From contig JAPKYK010000003.1 of the NCBI GenBank assembly GCA_026394395.1, positions 76,547 through 140,546 on the forward strand: a stretch of 64,000 nucleotides of DNA, read 5' to 3'. Below are positions 61,478 through 64,000 of the stretch, one piece after another. The position numbers were made by a program, and so were the translations under genes. The stretch is from Methanomassiliicoccales archaeon. Its GTDB lineage: Archaea; Thermoplasmatota; Thermoplasmata; Methanomassiliicoccales; UBA472. Within the stretch, counting starts at the first letter, position 1, and the number at the start of each line of letters is the position of its first letter. The notes beneath the pieces are model-generated. The model searched no databases and was not told the DNA's origin. It saw only the letters and a list, made by a program, of their open reading frames with translations.

Positions 61478-62612
61478 TCTTCTCCATCCTGTCCTTCAAC
61501 TTGTTGAGTACGGCCGGGCGGGTGGTGTATTCCATCTCCTCGGGACCGAGGATGGAGGGCATGAATGGTCCGTGCTGGCGCATGTAGATGCTGGCGCGGA
61601 CGGCCTTCCTGCGCGCCTCGTCCCAGACGGTGTCGGCGAAATAATCCACCGGCTCCTTCTTGCCCAGAGGTCCATCGGGGTCCTCGCATCCCTGCAATTT
61701 ACCGTTGCTGATCTGGAACCCGAGAGCGCAGATCCGCGGCGGTCCGTCGAAATAAGTGGGGCTGGAATCCGCCACGGTGCAGGGATACCATGCACCGTAA
61801 TGAGAGCCGCGCATCCAGCCTGCCACGAGCGCGGGGAACATGAAGGGCTGCAATATCTCGCCCACGGCGGGGAAGCCGCTCTGGGCGCGGACCACGGCCA
61901 CGGGGTCGTCCTTTCCGACGTACTTGCCGGCGCAGATGTTCAGCTTCTCCGTGCTGACCACGGCGCTGGTGCCCAGGTTCTTGTCCTTGCTCATGACCCG
62001 CTTGATGGCGTACCTGCTGGTATCGCCCAACAGGCTCAGGATATCATAAGATTCCTCAGGGGCGGACATCACTATCTTCTTGGAGTCCATGACGTCCACT
62101 ATCTCGAAGCGGAAGCCCTCGTGCGCCCGGGGGTCTATTACTAGACCGGTGGTGGTGAAGGGGTCCATGAATATGCGGGACAGCGGCATGGAGTAGGCGG
62201 ACGGCTCGGTCTTGTCGGCCATGAAGAACACCATGGGCTCGGCGCCTCTCTCCACGAACTCGACCTCGGCCGCCCCGGGGCCCATGCCACGGATGTTGCC
62301 GCTGAAGGCGTCCGACAGAATGTCCTGACCGGCGGCGTACATCTTCATCTCCTTGGCCAATTTGGCCGCGGCTTGGAACGCAGACCAGGCCAGGGCGTGA
62401 ACTTCCTTGTTGTTCTCGCCCTTAAAGTGGGTCATGAACAAGTTGATGTCGTCACCCACCCGAGTCACGTAGAAGTCGTTGATGACCCCGGACTTCACTC
62501 CGTCCGCGAGTATCTCCTCGCAAATGCGCATCATCTTCGGGTGCGGCTTGGAGTGTCCGGCGACCGAGCCTACGTCAGCCTTTATGACAGAGACAGTAAC
62601 CTTCTGAGACAT
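61470..62612 (-). CDS. fbp: Fructose-1,6-bisphosphate aldolase/phosphatase
   Basis: A 380-residue bifunctional gluconeogenic enzyme that condenses triose phosphates to FBP and dephosphorylates it to F6P. Typical segments are VSVIKADVGSVAGHSKPHP, the metal ligands in RVGDDINLFMTH, LSDAFSGNIRGMGPG, the YYC-type loop and RGSHYGAWYPC. Its presence signals gluconeogenic carbon flow. A TATA-like TTATATATCC lies near 62650-62660 upstream. It is followed by tpiA. Confidence 0.97.
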   Translation of the reverse strand: MSQKVTVSVIKADVGSVAGHSKPHPKMMRICEEILADGVKSGVINDFYVTRVGDDINLFMTHFKGENNKEVHALAWSAFQAAAKLAKEMKMYAAGQDILSDAFSGNIRGMGPGAAEVEFVERGAEPMVFFMADKTEPSAYSMPLSRIFMDPFTTTGLVIDPRAHEGFRFEIVDVMDSKKIVMSAPEESYDILSLLGDTSRYAIKRVMSKDKNLGTSAVVSTEKLNICAGKYVGKDDPVAVVRAQSGFPAVGEILQPFMFPALVAGWMRGSHYGAWYPCTVADSSPTYFDGPPRICALGFQISNGKLQGCEDPDGPLGKKEPVDYFADTVWDEARRKAVRASIYMRQHGPFMPSILGPEEMEYTTRPAVLNKLKDRMEKID

Positions 62613-62723
62613 GAGATTCCCATACCTTGGTTTCTCAGAATTACTGCATGGATATATAATGTTTGATGCCCAGATTTCGTCGAATGACGGTTAAAAAATC
62701 AGGGAAATGATTTGTGAAGTTGC

Positions 62724-62948
62724 CTACTCCACCTTGATGGACGAGGAGGGGCAGGAAGCCTCGGCGTTCTTGACGCAACTCTTCAAGCTGTCCGGGACCT
62801 CACCGACCGATTTGTCCCCTTTCTGGTACATCTGCTTTATGTTGGAGTTGCCGTCGTCCCCTTCCATGAAGACGTCCGGGCACTCGTCGTTGTAACAGAT
62901 ACCGCAACCGGTGCATTCGCTCTGATCGATGGTGACCTTGACAGGCAT
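62724..62948 (-). CDS. Ferredoxin (single 4Fe-4S)
   Basis: A 74-residue ferredoxin. CTGCGICYNDECP gives three cluster Cys plus one, and the fourth ligand is near the C-terminus in CVKNAEASCPSSSI. This is the monocluster type of archaeal ferredoxins. The Cys spacing CTGCGICYNDECP has one extra residue compared with CxxCxxCxxxCP. The start at 62948 (MPVKVTID) is preferred over an upstream frame extension. Confidence 0.88.
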   Translation of the reverse strand: MPVKVTIDQSECTGCGICYNDECPDVFMEGDDGNSNIKQMYQKGDKSVGEVPDSLKSCVKNAEASCPSSSIKVE

Positions 62949-63078
62949 AGGACGGCATTTTCTCGGACCGGGCTTTAAGCTTTCGATTGGCCCTCCGTGA
63001 TTGGCGATGGAGACCATCGCCGCCAATTCTTATATGTAACGGCGGCGTTATCGAGCCATTCAGTCAAGGATGGTTCAC

Positions 63079-64000
63079 ATGCTCTATGATTCCAGGTCCA
63101 TAACCGCCAACGAGTACGACAAGGAGGTCACTGTTGAAGGCTGGGCCCAGGAGGTGCGCAACCTCGGCGGCATCTCCTTCCTTATCCTGCGCGACCGCTA
63201 CGGCGTGGTGCAGATCACCGCGCCTAAGAAGAAGATCGCCCCGGAGGTCATGCAAGCAATAACATCACTGTCCAGGGAGTCCGTTGTCCGGGTGACCGGA
63301 ACGGTCAAGGCGAGCGCCCAGGTGAAGTCCGGTTACGAGATCGTCCCGTCCTCGGTCACAGTAATTAGCTCCGCCCAGACCCCGCTGCCCATGGGAGTTG
63401 TGGATAAGGTGTACGTGGAGTTCGAGACCCGTTTCAACCACCGTTATATCGACCTTCGGAAACCGGAAGTGCGGGCGGTCTTCGAGATCAAGTCACTCAC
63501 CCTACGCCTCATCGACGAGTACCTGGCCGACAACGGCTTCGTGGAGGTCTTCACCCCCAAGCTGGTGGCGTCCGGGGCCGAGGGTGGCTCTACCCTGTTT
63601 AAGGTGGACTACTTCGGCAAGGTCGCTTACCTGGCGCAATCACCACAGCTCTACAAGCAGATGCTGATGTCCACCGGTCTGGACCGGGTGTTCGAGATCG
63701 GCCCGGCCTTCCGTGCGGAACCATCGGACACCGCCCGGCACGTCTCCGAGTTCATCAGCTTCGACGGGGAGATGGCCCACATAGACTCGCAGAACGACGT
63801 CATGGCCATGATCGAGGGCTGCACCCAGTTCGTCATCTCCGAGGTCAAGGAGAGGGCGGGACGTTCCCTGACCATGCTGGGAAGCGAGGTCGTGGTGCCC
63901 AAGGCGCCCTACCCCATCGTGCCCTACGAGAAGGCCATCGGTATAGTGCAGGACGCCGGCTTCAAGATCGACCTGGGTGAGGACCTCGGTACCGAAGGGG
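63079..64000 (+). CDS. aspS: Aspartyl-tRNA synthetase (5' part, runs off the window)
   Basis: The first 307 residues of a class II synthetase, open to the end of the window. The N-terminal OB anticodon-binding domain is VTVEGWAQEVRNLGGISFLILRDRYGVVQIT. Motif 1 (VFTPKLVASGAEGGSTLF) and motif 2 (FEIGPAFRAEPSDTARHVSEFISFDGEM) follow. The archaeal non-discriminating form also makes Asp-tRNA-Asn; I cannot tell which this is. ATG 63079 is chosen because AAGGA lies 8 bp upstream; ATG 63070 overlaps that site. Confidence 0.95.
   Translation, partial: MLYDSRSITANEYDKEVTVEGWAQEVRNLGGISFLILRDRYGVVQITAPKKKIAPEVMQAITSLSRESVVRVTGTVKASAQVKSGYEIVPSSVTVISSAQTPLPMGVVDKVYVEFETRFNHRYIDLRKPEVRAVFEIKSLTLRLIDEYLADNGFVEVFTPKLVASGAEGGSTLFKVDYFGKVAYLAQSPQLYKQMLMSTGLDRVFEIGPAFRAEPSDTARHVSEFISFDGEMAHIDSQNDVMAMIEGCTQFVISEVKERAGRSLTMLGSEVVVPKAPYPIVPYEKAIGIVQDAGFKIDLGEDLGTEG

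Overview
This is archaeal DNA, moderately GC-rich in its genes and densely packed. The gene set is that of a euryarchaeon: FEN1, RfcL with a PCNA-binding tail, archaeal DnaG, RpoE/Spt4, S24e/S27ae, thermosome, deoxyhypusine synthase, the Taw1 wyosine enzyme, bifunctional FBP aldolase/phosphatase, phosphomevalonate dehydratase and Nre. Gene style, DUF2124, DUF835, ferredoxin-dependent 2-oxoacid oxidoreductase, proton pyrophosphatase and LarB/LarE suggest an uncultured anaerobic member of the Thermoplasmatota, perhaps near Methanomassiliicoccales. That placement is inference; no methanogenesis gene is in the window.

Layout. 1-7.6 kb: end of a membrane protein, TRAM protein, FEN1, a very long isoleucyl-tRNA synthetase with an HhH/zinc-ribbon/DUF835 tail, and the two phosphomevalonate dehydratase subunits, the small one fused to a Nudix domain. 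7.6-9.6 kb: tRNA-Arg and the rpoE-spt4-dephospho-CoA kinase-S24e-S27ae operon. 9.7-18 kb: proton pyrophosphatase, a KaiC-like pair, a phytol/dolichol kinase-like protein with a dTMP kinase-like protein, an MFS transporter, deoxyhypusine synthase and an isocitrate/isopropylmalate-type dehydrogenase. 18-24 kb: a QueG-like Fe-S protein, a branched-chain-type 2-oxoacid:ferredoxin oxidoreductase operon, and an XRE-cupin regulator with an acyl-CoA ligase. 24-26.4 kb: an unusual locus with two paralogous ~60-residue proteins, a protein-kinase-like gene, an unknown gene and a CX5R phosphatase. 26.5-31 kb: membrane protein, hydrolase, Taw1, RfcL.

31-39 kb is an AT-rich accessory stretch with long intergenic regions. 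It holds a large propeller/FnIII surface protein, a fasciclin protein, ferritin, an orphan small antitoxin-like gene, a six-helix membrane protein and two overlapping serine recombinases bracketed by near-identical 19-bp repeats. 39-49 kb: DUF2124, aldehyde dehydrogenase, flavodoxin, a surface protein, thermosome, Nre with a radical-SAM gene, PPC and AhpD-like proteins, and a GNAT. 49-54.6 kb is a metal-cofactor neighbourhood: LarB, NifX-like, two ferredoxin-bearing Mrp ATPases, a second NifX-like protein, DUF5320, DUF134, LarE and a hemerythrin. 54.6-64 kb: intron-containing tRNA-Ser(CGA), a MoaD-like protein, dnaG with a hairpin-rich leader, a Lon-like ATPase without protease domain, RimI-like GNAT, a secreted LTD-PLD-PKD protein, TpiA, FBP aldolase/phosphatase, ferredoxin and the start of aspS.

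The genes support gluconeogenesis (FBPA/P, TpiA), isoprenoid lipid synthesis (phosphomevalonate dehydratase, phytol kinase-like), ferredoxin-based 2-oxoacid and acyl-CoA metabolism, and assembly of Ni and Fe-S cofactors. The most novel-looking items are the small-protein/kinase/phosphatase locus, which includes an in-frame UAG junction, the IleRS-DUF835 fusion, the dehydratase-Nudix fusion, the structured dnaG leader and the recombinase pair with its repeats.
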